DNA of 64,000 bases from Bacteroidota bacterium (GTDB taxonomy: Bacteria > Bacteroidota > Bacteroidia > B-17B0 > Aurantibacillaceae): contig JAJNDK010000006.1 of assembly GCA_021156365.1 (NCBI GenBank), forward strand, positions 1 through 64,000, written 5' to 3'. Shown here piece by piece: positions 17,419 through 26,255 of the stretch. Made by a program: the position numbers and the translations under genes. Every line of letters starts with the position of its first letter. The stretch's first letter is position 1. A model generated the notes under the pieces. It searched no databases. It was not told where the DNA came from and saw only the letters and a list, made by a program, of their open reading frames with translations.

Positions 17419-18678
17419 TTATTCTTCAAATTCAGCCAACAGAACCTTGCGAAGATGCATAATTGCTTCTTCATCCAGTGAAGTTCTGCGTTTCAATTCA
17501 TCTATCGAAAGCTCCAGTACGGATTTCGCTGTATCGCAACCGATATTTTTCAGCTCTTCCAATACTGCTTCGTTGATCTCGTCGGAGAATTCTTCCAAAT
17601 CCACATCCTCATCATCTGCATCTTCCACATCCCTGTACACATCCACTTCGTACCCGGTCAGTTTACCTGCTAATTTGATATTGTATCCGCCTTTCCCGAT
17701 CGCTAAAGAGATCTGGTCCGGTTTCAGGTATACGGATGCACGTTTTGTTTCGTCGTCTAATTTTATAGTAGTGATCTTTGCAGGGCTCAATGAACGCTGG
17801 ATGAACAGGCTCGAATTGGCAGTGTAATTGATCACATCGATGTTCTCATTTTTCAATTCGCGAACGATACCATGGATACGTGAACCTTTCATACCTACAC
17901 AGGCTCCTACCGGATCGATACGCTCATCGTAAGATTCCACCGCCACTTTTGCTCTTTCACCCGGCTCACGTACGATCTTCTTGATCGTGATCAATCCGTC
18001 TGCGATCTCAGGAACTTCCAGCTCGAACAATCTTTCCAGGAATGCGGGTGAAGTTCTCGATAAGATGATCACCGGTGTACCATTCTTCATTTCCACTTTG
18101 GAAACAACCGCTTTCACGTTGTCGCCTTTTTTGAAGAAATCGGTTGGGATCTGTTCTGTTTTCGGAAGCAATAATTCATTTCCTTCGTCATCCAGCAACA
18201 GGATCTCTTTTTTCCAGATCTGGTATACCTCTGCTGTGGAAATATCTCCCACTTTTTCTTTGTATTTATTGTATACTTCGTTTTTCTCTAATTCAAGGAT
18301 CTTCTGCACCAGGTTCTGACGAACGGCTAATACAGCCCTGCGTCCGAAATCTTCCAGTTTCACCGGCTCCGTTACTTCTTCCCCGATCTCAAAATCATCA
18401 CCGATCTTTTTTGCATCGCTGAGGCTGATATGTTTACTTTCATCGTATTCGAAAGAATCTTCTGCGAATTCATCGTCAACCACCACACGGTTTTTCCAGA
18501 TCTCCAGGTCACCTTTATCGGGGTTCACAATGATATCGAAGTTTTTATCGCTGCCGTATCTTTTAATGAGCATACTGCGGAAAACATCTTCAATAATGGA
18601 CATTAACGTAACCCTGTCAACATTTTTTATGTCTTTGAATTCTGAGAAGGATTCGATAAGATTTACTGCCTGCATCAT
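17419..18678 (-). CDS. nusA: Transcription termination/antitermination factor NusA
   Basis: NusA binds RNA polymerase and modulates pausing, termination and antitermination. The 419-residue protein has the N-terminal polymerase-binding domain (NLIESFSEF, MSIIEDVFRSML), an S1 domain around 130-200, and two KH domains (VGACVGMKGSRIHGIVRELKN and ISLAIGKGGYNIKLAGKL regions). It ends in an acidic tail with one helix-hairpin-helix-like segment, and lacks the acidic repeats of E. coli NusA. It starts 7 bases after rimP, so translation is probably coupled. Either of the two initial Met codons could be used. Confidence 0.96.
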   Translation of the reverse strand: MMQAVNLIESFSEFKDIKNVDRVTLMSIIEDVFRSMLIKRYGSDKNFDIIVNPDKGDLEIWKNRVVVDDEFAEDSFEYDESKHISLSDAKKIGDDFEIGEEVTEPVKLEDFGRRAVLAVRQNLVQKILELEKNEVYNKYKEKVGDISTAEVYQIWKKEILLLDDEGNELLLPKTEQIPTDFFKKGDNVKAVVSKVEMKNGTPVIILSRTSPAFLERLFELEVPEIADGLITIKKIVREPGERAKVAVESYDERIDPVGACVGMKGSRIHGIVRELKNENIDVINYTANSSLFIQRSLSPAKITTIKLDDETKRASVYLKPDQISLAIGKGGYNIKLAGKLTGYEVDVYRDVEDADDEDVDLEEFSDEINEAVLEELKNIGCDTAKSVLELSIDELKRRTSLDEEAIMHLRKVLLAEFEE

Positions 18679-18685
18679 AGCTTTG

Positions 18686-19156
18686 TTATTTAAATGATAA
18701 AACTAATTTTGTCTCCTTTACTTCCTGTAAAGGAATTGTTATTTGTTCTGTTATTGTTTGTTTTTTGCCTTTTTCGTTTTTTTCCGTCCTGGAGTTCTCT
18801 ATCCGGATCTCCTTTGTATCTTCCAACAGCCCAAGTAGTTTGCCTTCCAGTTTCACTCCGTCTGTTTTCAGGATCTCTACGTTCCTCCCCGTATTTTTAA
18901 CATATTGTTGCTCCATTACGAGGGGCTCATCGATACCCGATGAAGAAACCTGCAGCTCAAAATCTTCCGTCTCGCGGTCGAGTGAGGATTCAATATGACG
19001 GCTCATGTCGATACAGTCTTTTATGCTGATATTCGTCAGTCCGTCGAGCAGTATTTCAATGCGATTGTTCACGCTTACTCTAATGGAAACGATGAATCTG
19101 TCGCTGCCTGCGATCTTCTCTTCTACCAACTCTCTTATTATACTTTCTGCGATCAT
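18686..19156 (-). CDS. rimP: Ribosome maturation factor RimP
   Basis: RimP acts in late assembly of the 30S subunit. The 156-residue protein has the RimP N-terminal alpha/beta domain (IRVSVNNRIEILLDGL, CIDMSRHIESSLD, LQVSSSGIDEPL) and the C-terminal SH3-like domain (GRNVEILKTDGVKLEGKLLG). The frame extends further upstream, but the Met at 19156 is preferred: the family begins close to this residue, and the longer reading would start upstream of the promoter -10-like element at 19217-19224 and would translate through a hairpin. First gene of rimP-nusA-infB. Confidence 0.93.
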   Translation of the reverse strand: MIAESIIRELVEEKIAGSDRFIVSIRVSVNNRIEILLDGLTNISIKDCIDMSRHIESSLDRETEDFELQVSSSGIDEPLVMEQQYVKNTGRNVEILKTDGVKLEGKLLGLLEDTKEIRIENSRTEKNEKGKKQTITEQITIPLQEVKETKLVLSFK

Positions 19157-19167
19157 TTCCGGTAAAC

Positions 19168-19196
19168 AAAGAGGGGACTTTCGTAGTCCCCTCTTT
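19168..19196. promoter_or_regulatory. Strong hairpin in the rimP-nusA-infB leader
   Basis: AAAGAGGGGACT and AGTCCCCTCTTT form a perfect 12-pair stem with a 5-base loop, ending 11 bases before the RimP start codon. On the minus strand it would lie inside the 5' leader. On the plus strand the stem is followed by a T-rich tract and would act as a terminator of antisense transcription. Confidence 0.65.
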
Positions 19197-19216
19197 TTCT
19201 TTTTATATTTCGGGTG

Positions 19217-19224
19217 CAAATATA
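19217..19224 (-). promoter_or_regulatory. -7 element of the rimP-nusA-infB promoter
   Basis: The minus strand reads TATATTTG, a full match to the Bacteroidota -7 consensus TAnnTTTG. A TTTG lies 24 bases upstream, slightly further than usual. The expected transcription start near 19210 gives a leader of about 55 bases containing the hairpin. Confidence 0.55.
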
Positions 19225-19344
19225 CACACTTTTTGTTGAAATCCGAAACAAAACTGCAAAAAAACGGCCCAAAAACTACGTGTTTGTTAAATTTTAACGA
19301 ATTTCCACAGGTTTAATTTGCAAGATGCGGATTCATTGTAGCCG

Positions 19345-19564
19345 GGTGCTTAGCTGGCCAGACACAGATTTAGCTACGCTGAGAAAAGTTCACGGATGGT
19401 ACTGATAAATAGTCTGCTATAAATTTTCACGGATTCTTTTAGGGTTTAATTTTTAAGCTATGCAGGCCATCTGTGAAAATTTAAAGCTCAATCGGCCATC
19501 AGCGAAATCAGCGCAATATGTGTCTGTATTCTTAGCGTGTAGCACTGCTGTCCTGCCGCATCAG
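19345..19564. repeat. 220-base tandem repeat, copy 1
   Basis: Aligns along its whole length with 19577-19795, with scattered substitutions and one-base gaps (start GGTGCTTAGCTGGCCAGACA, end GCCGCATCAG). It contains internal inverted repeats (AAATTTTCAC with GTGAAAATTT, and GCTACGCTGAGAA with TTCTTAGCGTGTAGC). Its right end repeats the last 9 codons and stop of the neighbouring protease gene. Confidence 0.85.
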
Positions 19565-19576
19565 CGAATGGTGGCT

Positions 19577-19795
19577 GGTGCTTAGCTGGCCAGACACAGA
19601 TTTAGCTACGCTGAGAAACGTTCACGGATGGCACTGATAAATAGCCTGCTATAAATTTTCACAGATTCTTTTAGGGTTAATTTTTAAGCTATGCTGGCCA
19701 TCCGTGAAAATTTAAAGCTTAATCGATCATCCTTAAAATCTGCGAAATCTGAGTCTGTATTCTTAGCGTGTAGCACTGCTGTCCTGCCGCATCAG
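19577..19795. repeat. 220-base tandem repeat, copy 2 (overlaps protease 3' end)
   Basis: Second copy, 232 bases after the first. Bases 19763-19795 are the end of the S41-like protease gene, so the repeat unit spans a gene end plus intergenic DNA. Confidence 0.85.
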
Positions 19796-21238
19796 GGAAC
19801 GGATCTTCTCCATTTCCAGGTCTCGCCCCTGCATCAGGTCGAGGATCGTGTATTGAACCGGGTAGTCAGGCATCAGGCCTCTTTTGGTGTCCGGCACCGG
19901 GATGGTGTGGTCGATACGGTAGAGCGGAATGGTGAGCTGAGCCCCGGAGGTAGGAAGCACCACTTTGCCACTGAGCATGGCATTGCTCCCGCACTGGGTA
20001 CCGCCGGTTTCTTCTCCTATCAGCGTAGCATTGGCTTTGTATTTAAGATACGAAGAAGTTACCACGGACATGGAAAAGGACCTGCCATTGGTGATCACAT
20101 ACAATTGTCCTTTGAAACGGTTTTTGTGCTTTGGCATTTTGATGAACCAGTGCGTCCACTTCCTGTCTTTTACCCAGGAAACAGGATACAAAAAGAAGGA
20201 AACAGGAGTAATGCGTATCCCCGGACCCATTTTTAAACCCGGGTTGATCGGGAGAAGATTCGCTTTTCTGCCAAAACGAAAAGTGAAGGCTTTTGGCACA
20301 AGATAAGTGAGCATGGCATTCCCTTTGGAAACACTGCCTCCGCCATTATCCCGCAGGTCGATCGCCAGGCTGTTTATCTCCGGGTGTTTGTGAAGATACC
20401 GGAAGCTCATGCGCATCAGCTTTCTCCATTTTTTACCCCCGAAATTATTAATGTCCAGTATGGCCAGGTGCGGATCTTTCTCATCGATCTTGAACTGTGC
20501 TTTGGTGTTTTTATAAATGATGGTGTACCGCTTATTGTTTTTTGGTTTCAGTGTGTCGGCAATGGAAGAAAGCGAGCGCACTTTTAATGTTCTCAATTCA
20601 CCTTTTAGTGTCATGACATCTACCGTATAGGCAGTATCGAATTCATACGCTGCTGCATAAAAATAACGGAACCTGTCGGATTGCAAACTTTGCTTCTTAT
20701 AGGTTTCATTGAGCCCGTCACTTGGAAAAGAGGTGTAAATCCTTTTGAGGATATCCGCCACCGGAACCTGGTTGATACGCAGGATCTCATCGCCCCGGTG
20801 CAATATGGAATCTTTGTGCAGGTATGCTTTCACAAAGATGCGGTTGGTATCGGTCAGCCATACATCCACCGGGAACACCTGCCGGTCGATGCTGTCCACT
20901 GCTTTCATGTATGCTTTGGAAGGGATGAGAGAGGTATGTCCGCAGCCTACTTTCGTAACGATCTGCCTTGCATAAAAACGGAACTTGATATCTGTAAGCG
21001 GCGCATTGATCTCCTGCTTAATGCCCTGAACAAAGAGGTGCAGGGAATCGCGGCTGATGTAATGAAAAGGATCCGGATGATATTTGCAGAGTTTTTTTTC
21101 GATGATGTCCAGCTCTTTGTGCATTTCGGCAACCGTGTAGGTGCGGGTGACTGCAGTACGGTCTATTTTTTTACTTTTTTTTTGAGAGAACAGGGAACTG
21201 GTAAGAAATAGGAAAAACAGGATGCCGGCCATTTTCAT
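19763..21238 (-). CDS. Exported S41-family (tail-specific) peptidase-like protein
   Basis: S41 peptidases cleave proteins near the C-terminus using a Ser/Lys dyad and often a PDZ domain. From the Met at 21238 the protein has 491 residues with a signal peptide (MKMAGILFFLFLTSSLFSQ). The middle contains a PDZ-like segment (GDEILRINQVPVADILKRIY). The protease core shows LAIDLRDNGGGSVSKGN, the serine-containing TNGRSFSMS and GEETGG, all typical of S41. The longer frame adds 36 residues before the signal peptide and is rejected as start. Divergent from the WD40-caspase gene with about 140 bases between. The end of the gene lies in a tandem repeat. Confidence 0.85.
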   Translation of the reverse strand: MKMAGILFFLFLTSSLFSQKKSKKIDRTAVTRTYTVAEMHKELDIIEKKLCKYHPDPFHYISRDSLHLFVQGIKQEINAPLTDIKFRFYARQIVTKVGCGHTSLIPSKAYMKAVDSIDRQVFPVDVWLTDTNRIFVKAYLHKDSILHRGDEILRINQVPVADILKRIYTSFPSDGLNETYKKQSLQSDRFRYFYAAAYEFDTAYTVDVMTLKGELRTLKVRSLSSIADTLKPKNNKRYTIIYKNTKAQFKIDEKDPHLAILDINNFGGKKWRKLMRMSFRYLHKHPEINSLAIDLRDNGGGSVSKGNAMLTYLVPKAFTFRFGRKANLLPINPGLKMGPGIRITPVSFFLYPVSWVKDRKWTHWFIKMPKHKNRFKGQLYVITNGRSFSMSVVTSSYLKYKANATLIGEETGGTQCGSNAMLSGKVVLPTSGAQLTIPLYRIDHTIPVPDTKRGLMPDYPVQYTILDLMQGRDLEMEKIRSLMRQDSSATR

Positions 21239-21381
21239 GGCAAATGCCCCGGGATATATACATTTTACTGGCAACATAGAAGACGCGCGTATAAATGTAC
21301 AAAATTTTGTTCCTTTTGCATACTGAACAGGCGGGTAGATTTTCAAAAGCTTTCTATATTTAAGTGTTTTTAAACATTATT

Positions 21382-24300
21382 ATGACCAAAATCACCGGCT
21401 TTATCGCTGCCCTTCTTTTCAGCGGATCTGTATCCGCCCAGTCCCCCATACTTTCCATTAAGCCGGGCGGGCACACAGCGCTTATAAAAGCCGCCCTGGT
21501 TACGAATGACGGGAATTATATTCTCTCTGCCGGCGATGATAAATCGGTAAAAGTATGGAGTGTGGAATCGGGGGAGGTAGTGAGCGAATTCCTCGGAGAG
21601 GTGGGCCTGGGCTCAGCAGGTGTGATCAGTTGCATAGCACTTTCTCCCGATAACAAATACCTGGCGGTAGGCGGAAATTTCGGAACGAGCATGACTTCGG
21701 TCAAAGGCCTGGGCGATGTACGGATCTACGATTTTCAGACAAAAAAAATGCTTGCCCTGCTCACGGATAATGGAATGCCAACCTATGGGCTTGCTTTTTC
21801 ACCGGATGGAAAAATGCTGGCAACAGGCAGCTCCGGGAGAACGATCAGGCTGTACTCAACAAAAGACTTTTCTTTGAAAACTACCATAGAAGCTCATTCG
21901 CGGGAAGTGTGGAATATCTGTTTCGCAGGAAATAAAAAACTGGTGAGCTGTTCGCTGGATGGAACGGTGAAGCTCTGGGATGTTTCCAATGGCAAAGAGC
22001 TGAACGCTGCAAGCCTGCATACCGGTATGATCACGCGGGTAACAGCAAGCACGGATGGCAAAAAAATATACAGTGCCGGAGAAGACAAACAGATCATCGA
22101 ATACGATGCCGATCTGAAAAAAACAGATGTGACCAAAAGCTCGCAGGAAGTAGGATCCCTCGCTTTTTCGAAAGATGAGACAAAAATGCTGGTAGGTGGC
22201 TGGAGCACTCCTTTTATGTCCGAAGTGTATTCGAAAAAGGATGGGAAGTGGAAGCTGATCAGTGCCTACAACGGACACGATCAAACGGTTGCAGCCTGTG
22301 GGTTTGTAAAAGATAAACTGTTGTTTACAGCCGGCGGTCTGAACAATGAAATTCATTTGTGGAACTATGAAGAAGACAATAGCGGAAGCATTTCTTTTGT
22401 GCAGCAAAGCAGGAAGCTGGCTGGCTATGGACAAAAGATATGTGGAGTGGGATGCAAGGATACCAAAGTCGGATTTGCCGATTATTACTGTTCTGCCTGG
22501 AGAGGAAAAGCGGATCTTACTCAATCCTTCGACCTGTTCACACACGAAATAAAGAAGATCGAAAAGCAGGAGGAGCAAGCTTACGGAGATATCATGAGCA
22601 CGCTCAATGACCTGGAGATGTCTGTGCTTTCGGATCCTGAATACGGCCTGAGCGATGCGATCCTGAAAGTGACAAAAGGAGGAAAAAAAATACTGAGCAT
22701 ATTACGAAATGAATTCACCGGGTACAATCATGCCTGCTGCACATTTACGAAGCAGGGGAAAATTGTTTCGGGCGGAACCGGCAATATTCATTTATATAGC
22801 GATAAGGGAGATCTGTTGGGAGAATTTATAGGACATACCGGAGAAGTGATTGCGCTATGGGTTTCCCCCGATGGAAAGCGCATGATCAGCGGTGGTTATG
22901 ACCAAACGATCCGGATCTGGGATCTTACGAAAGTTTCCGATCAGCCAAAGCTATTGAGCCCCGACAGGATTTTGCCGGAGTTCAAAGCCACCTATAAAAA
23001 AATATTCCCTCAATACGATATAGAAACGCAGGCAGGTGTGGAGAGTATTTACAAAGCATTGCAGGACAATGGCGCAATGACAACGATCAGCTGGTTCCTG
23101 TGTGAGCCGAAAATGTATGAGCCGATCGTCAGCATTTTTGTTGGAGCGGATAATGAATGGGTGATGTGGAGCAACGATGGCTATTTCACCAGTTCGCGGA
23201 AAGGAGCGAGATACATTGGTTTTCATGTAAACCAGGGAAGCAATAAGGAAGCGAAATTTTATCCCTTCGAGCAATTCGATCTGAAATTGAATCGCCCGGA
23301 TATTATTTATGAGCGTCTTGCCATTGCGGATAAGGATTACCTCGATCTCCTGGTGGCAGCGCATGTGAAACGCATCAAAAGAATGGGGATCAAAGAAGAA
23401 GACCTTTCTGCCGAGCTGCACGTTCCCGAAATTACGATGGCATCGAAATCGGAAGAAGTAATTGCGAAAAATTACCAGTTAAATTTTACTGCACTGGATG
23501 ATAAATACGAGCTCGACAGGATCAATGTGTACATCAATGATGTTCCGGTATATGGCAAGCAGGGAATTTCACTGAAAGGCAAAGGAATGAAAAAGAGCAG
23601 CCAGAACTTAGGCATTGAGCTGATGCCCGGAAAAAATAAAGTGCAGGTATCAGTAATGAATGCGAAAGGTGCAGAGTCGCTGAAAGAAACGATCCATCTC
23701 TATTACAAGACAGCAGAAGAAAAACCAGTACTCTATATTGTAACCATCGGCACCAGTAAATATTCGGATCCGAAATACAATTTGAGTTACGCAGCAAAAG
23801 ATGCCCAGGATCTTTCTAAATTGTTTGCGGATGCTAAAAGTGCCAACAGTCCGTATTCGAATGTGGTTACCAAAACACTTACCAATGAAGAAGTGACCAA
23901 AGAAAATATCAAAACCCTGAAAGCTACATTGGCTGCGGCAAAACCGAACGATGTGGTGCTCTTGTTTGTGGCAGGTCATGGGATCCTGGATGATAAGTTC
24001 GATTATTATTTCGGAACGCACAATATCAATTTCAACAAACCGGGTGAGAACGGAATTGCCTACGAAGAAATAGAATCTTTGCTGGATGGAATAAAAGCGA
24101 TCCGCAAACTGTTGTTCATGGACACCTGCCACAGCGGTGAAGTGGATAAAGAGGATGTAGTGGCAGTGGCGAGTACTCAAACGGAGGCGGGCACCGTTGC
24201 ATTCAGGGCAGTAGGAGCCACAGTGCAGGAAAAAAACAAAAGCCTTAAAAAAACATCCGAATTGATGAAAGAGCTGTTCACGGATCTTCGCAGGGGAACG

Positions 24301-24552
24301 GGAGCAACGATCATCAGCAGTGCGGGTGGAGCGGAGTTTGCTATGGAAAGCGCGGAATGGAACAATGGATTGTTTACCTATTGCCTGATTCATGCATTAA
24401 AGGACAAAGCAGCGGATGAAAACAAAGACGGACAGGTGTGGCTTTCTGAGCTGCAAAAATATGTAACCGAAGAAGTGAAAAAACTGAGTAAGGGAAAACA
24501 GGTGCCTACTGCAAGATCAGAGAATTTAGTGCTGGATTATAGGATCTGGTAA
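21382..24552 (+). CDS. Exported WD40 propeller fused to a caspase-family (C14) protease
   Basis: This 1056-residue protein begins with a signal peptide (MTKITGFIAALLFSGSVSAQ). WD40 repeats follow at about 30-330 and 480-530 (GHTALIKAALV, SVKVWSVESG, TVKLWDVSNG, TIRIWDL), then a beta-rich linker, then a caspase-like domain from about 783 (LYIVTIGTSKYSD). His866 (VAGHGI) and Cys916 (DTCHSGE) form the expected dyad. There is no T9SS sorting domain, so it is probably periplasmic or outer-membrane associated. Bacterial caspase homologues (orthocaspases) usually cleave after Arg or Lys. ATG 21382 is preferred over the GTG at 21364 because the signal peptide starts there. It converges on the SUI1 gene, 17 bases away. 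Confidence 0.9.
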   Translation: MTKITGFIAALLFSGSVSAQSPILSIKPGGHTALIKAALVTNDGNYILSAGDDKSVKVWSVESGEVVSEFLGEVGLGSAGVISCIALSPDNKYLAVGGNFGTSMTSVKGLGDVRIYDFQTKKMLALLTDNGMPTYGLAFSPDGKMLATGSSGRTIRLYSTKDFSLKTTIEAHSREVWNICFAGNKKLVSCSLDGTVKLWDVSNGKELNAASLHTGMITRVTASTDGKKIYSAGEDKQIIEYDADLKKTDVTKSSQEVGSLAFSKDETKMLVGGWSTPFMSEVYSKKDGKWKLISAYNGHDQTVAACGFVKDKLLFTAGGLNNEIHLWNYEEDNSGSISFVQQSRKLAGYGQKICGVGCKDTKVGFADYYCSAWRGKADLTQSFDLFTHEIKKIEKQEEQAYGDIMSTLNDLEMSVLSDPEYGLSDAILKVTKGGKKILSILRNEFTGYNHACCTFTKQGKIVSGGTGNIHLYSDKGDLLGEFIGHTGEVIALWVSPDGKRMISGGYDQTIRIWDLTKVSDQPKLLSPDRILPEFKATYKKIFPQYDIETQAGVESIYKALQDNGAMTTISWFLCEPKMYEPIVSIFVGADNEWVMWSNDGYFTSSRKGARYIGFHVNQGSNKEAKFYPFEQFDLKLNRPDIIYERLAIADKDYLDLLVAAHVKRIKRMGIKEEDLSAELHVPEITMASKSEEVIAKNYQLNFTALDDKYELDRINVYINDVPVYGKQGISLKGKGMKKSSQNLGIELMPGKNKVQVSVMNAKGAESLKETIHLYYKTAEEKPVLYIVTIGTSKYSDPKYNLSYAAKDAQDLSKLFADAKSANSPYSNVVTKTLTNEEVTKENIKTLKATLAAAKPNDVVLLFVAGHGILDDKFDYYFGTHNINFNKPGENGIAYEEIESLLDGIKAIRKLLFMDTCHSGEVDKEDVVAVASTQTEAGTVAFRAVGATVQEKNKSLKKTSELMKELFTDLRRGTGATIISSAGGAEFAMESAEWNNGLFTYCLIHALKDKAADENKDGQVWLSELQKYVTEEVKKLSKGKQVPTARSENLVLDYRIW

Positions 24553-24569
24553 CAGACTTATATCTGCAT

Positions 24570-24911
24570 TTATCCCCCTGCTTTCTTCGCTTTGTATCCC
24601 GCTTTCACCAATAGATCCACGATCTTGTCGCGGTGATCACCCTGGATGAGGATCTCTCCGTCTTTCACGGTTCCGCCCACGCCGCATTTTTGTTTCAGCA
24701 TTTTTCCGAGTGCTTCGAGGTCTTCTGTTTTTCCGATAAAGCCATTTACACGGCTCAGCATTTTACCACCGCCCAGGCGATCGAGATACACCTTTAATTG
24801 TTGTTGGTTCGGCTCCGGTGTTTCTGCATCGTTCTCTTCTTCGTATTCGAACTTGAAATCCGGATTGGTGCTGTAAACAACGTCTTTTTTATTTTTTTCT
24901 TTCTTGCTCAT
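24570..24911 (-). CDS. Translation initiation factor eIF1/SUI1-family protein
   Basis: This 113-residue protein has a charged N-terminus and a SUI1 domain: LKVYLDRLGGGKMLSRVNGF, then LKQKCGVGGTVKDGEILIQGDH and KIVDLLVKAGY. The CGxGGTxKxxxIxIQGDH core is diagnostic of the YciH/eIF1 family, which in bacteria is a non-essential modulator of initiation fidelity. Its start codon overlaps the stop of the upstream TPR gene (ATGA at 24911-24908), so both are on one transcript with coupled translation. Confidence 0.93.
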   Translation of the reverse strand: MSKKEKNKKDVVYSTNPDFKFEYEEENDAETPEPNQQQLKVYLDRLGGGKMLSRVNGFIGKTEDLEALGKMLKQKCGVGGTVKDGEILIQGDHRDKIVDLLVKAGYKAKKAGG

Positions 24912-26053
24912 TTTGTTCGCCTGATTGCTACCACTAAAATTACTAAAAACACGGCTAAAACGCCAATGATGTATTTCAGCAGGTAGATCTCGTTTTTCAG
25001 CTCATGCACTTTGGTGTCGTCCACTACGGCGTTTGCTTTGCCCGGCTCTGAAAGACCGGAAGCTCCCGGACTGATCCCTGCCCCATCAACAGTCAAAAGT
25101 GTTTTTTCTTTTTCCTCGTAAAACAGTTGCTGATAGTATAGGGCCGATTCCATATTCCCTTCGGCGATATAAATATCTTTCAGGAAATTATAAATGCTGA
25201 TGGTACCTTCGGAGTATTCATTTTTCTTACAGATCACCAGCGCTTTTACAAGCAGGTCTTTGGCTTTTACGAGGTCCTTCAGCTCAAAGGAAGTGGAAGC
25301 GATATTGATATAGCTGTCGGCTATCTCCACCTGGTTGTCCATCAGCTCGCGGAGTTCCAATGCTTCTTCAAAATATTCCTGTGCCAGCTTAAAATCTTTC
25401 AGGTTCTCGTGGATGGTGCCAAGATTATTGTTGGCAAAGGCTTTCAGCTCATAGTCATTGAGCTTTTCTCCGATAGCCAGTGATTGTTTGAAGTAATTTT
25501 CTGCAACTCCGTATTCTTCCGCATCGAATTTCAGGATACCGATATTATTAAGCGTATTGGCCACCTGTTTCTGGTTGTTGGTTTTATTAAAGACCTGCAT
25601 GGCTTCAAGATAGGCCGTTTCTGCTTTTTGTGCCAGCTGCTGATCCACATACACATTTCCTATATTGAGCAGGCTCAGCGCAATACCTTCTTCATCGTTC
25701 AGCTTGCGTCGAAGGCTGAGTGCTTCCGTATGATACTGAAATGCTTTATCGAGCTTACCGGTACGGAAATACAGGATGCCCTGCAGGTTGTATGCTTTGG
25801 CCAGATGCCGCTCGCTTCCTGTTTTTTTTGCGGTAGCGAGGCAGAGGTCGGCATATTTGAAAGCGGTACTTATATCTTTTGTGCGCAGCTCATAACCGGT
25901 TTTGTAAAGCTGGCTCACTTTGCCGGTATCGTCCGGTAATGAGCTGTAAAAATTATCGAGAAGGCTGTCGGCCTGTTCGGGCGTTTGCGCATTTAGCAGC
26001 AGAGAGCAGCAACAAAACAGCAGTATCTGTATTTTTTTTAGCAGGCAGGGCAT
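24908..26053 (-). CDS. Exported TPR-repeat protein with C-terminal membrane anchor
   Basis: From the Met at 26053 the protein has 381 residues: a signal peptide (MPCLLKKIQILLFCCCSLLLNAQ), six or more TPR repeats (AKAYNLQGILYFRTGKLDKA, LSLLNIGNVYVDQQLAQKA, NNLGTIHENLKDFKLAQEYF), and near the end a hydrophobic helix (YIIGVLAVFLVILVVAI) followed by RRTK. In Bacteroidota such modules normally precede a histidine kinase or regulator domain. Here the protein stops after the membrane helix. The longer frame adds 23 residues and is less likely. Ends 4 bases inside the SUI1 gene. Confidence 0.85.
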   Translation of the reverse strand: MPCLLKKIQILLFCCCSLLLNAQTPEQADSLLDNFYSSLPDDTGKVSQLYKTGYELRTKDISTAFKYADLCLATAKKTGSERHLAKAYNLQGILYFRTGKLDKAFQYHTEALSLRRKLNDEEGIALSLLNIGNVYVDQQLAQKAETAYLEAMQVFNKTNNQKQVANTLNNIGILKFDAEEYGVAENYFKQSLAIGEKLNDYELKAFANNNLGTIHENLKDFKLAQEYFEEALELRELMDNQVEIADSYINIASTSFELKDLVKAKDLLVKALVICKKNEYSEGTISIYNFLKDIYIAEGNMESALYYQQLFYEEKEKTLLTVDGAGISPGASGLSEPGKANAVVDDTKVHELKNEIYLLKYIIGVLAVFLVILVVAIRRTK

Positions 26054-26152
26054 AGGTGATTCAAATATATTGTAAAAAAACGGAGAGAAATAAAATATCC
26101 GGATCCTCCGGCTCCTGATCAAAATAGAAAATTAATGATTAATAGATAAAAA

Positions 26153-26184
26153 TTGCTTATTTATCGTAAATAAAATTATATTTG
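26153..26184 (+). promoter_or_regulatory. Promoter of the giant adhesin gene
   Basis: TTG at 26153-26155 and TATATTTG at 26177-26184 (full TAnnTTTG match) are 21 bases apart, as in Bacteroidota housekeeping promoters. The gene starts 71 bases further on. Confidence 0.6.
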
Positions 26185-26255
26185 TCGAAAATACGTTTAT
26201 TTCGAATGTATAACGGTATACCTTTTTTGTCGAATAACCTTTAACAAAAACCCTT

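Noticed and set aside
19157-19219. Extended RimP start (21 extra residues)
   Set aside because: It would begin upstream of the predicted transcription start region and be translated through the leader hairpin; the extra residues are not family-like.
21239-21346. Extended start of the S41-like protease
   Set aside because: It places 36 residues before a clear signal peptide and reaches into the divergent promoter region.
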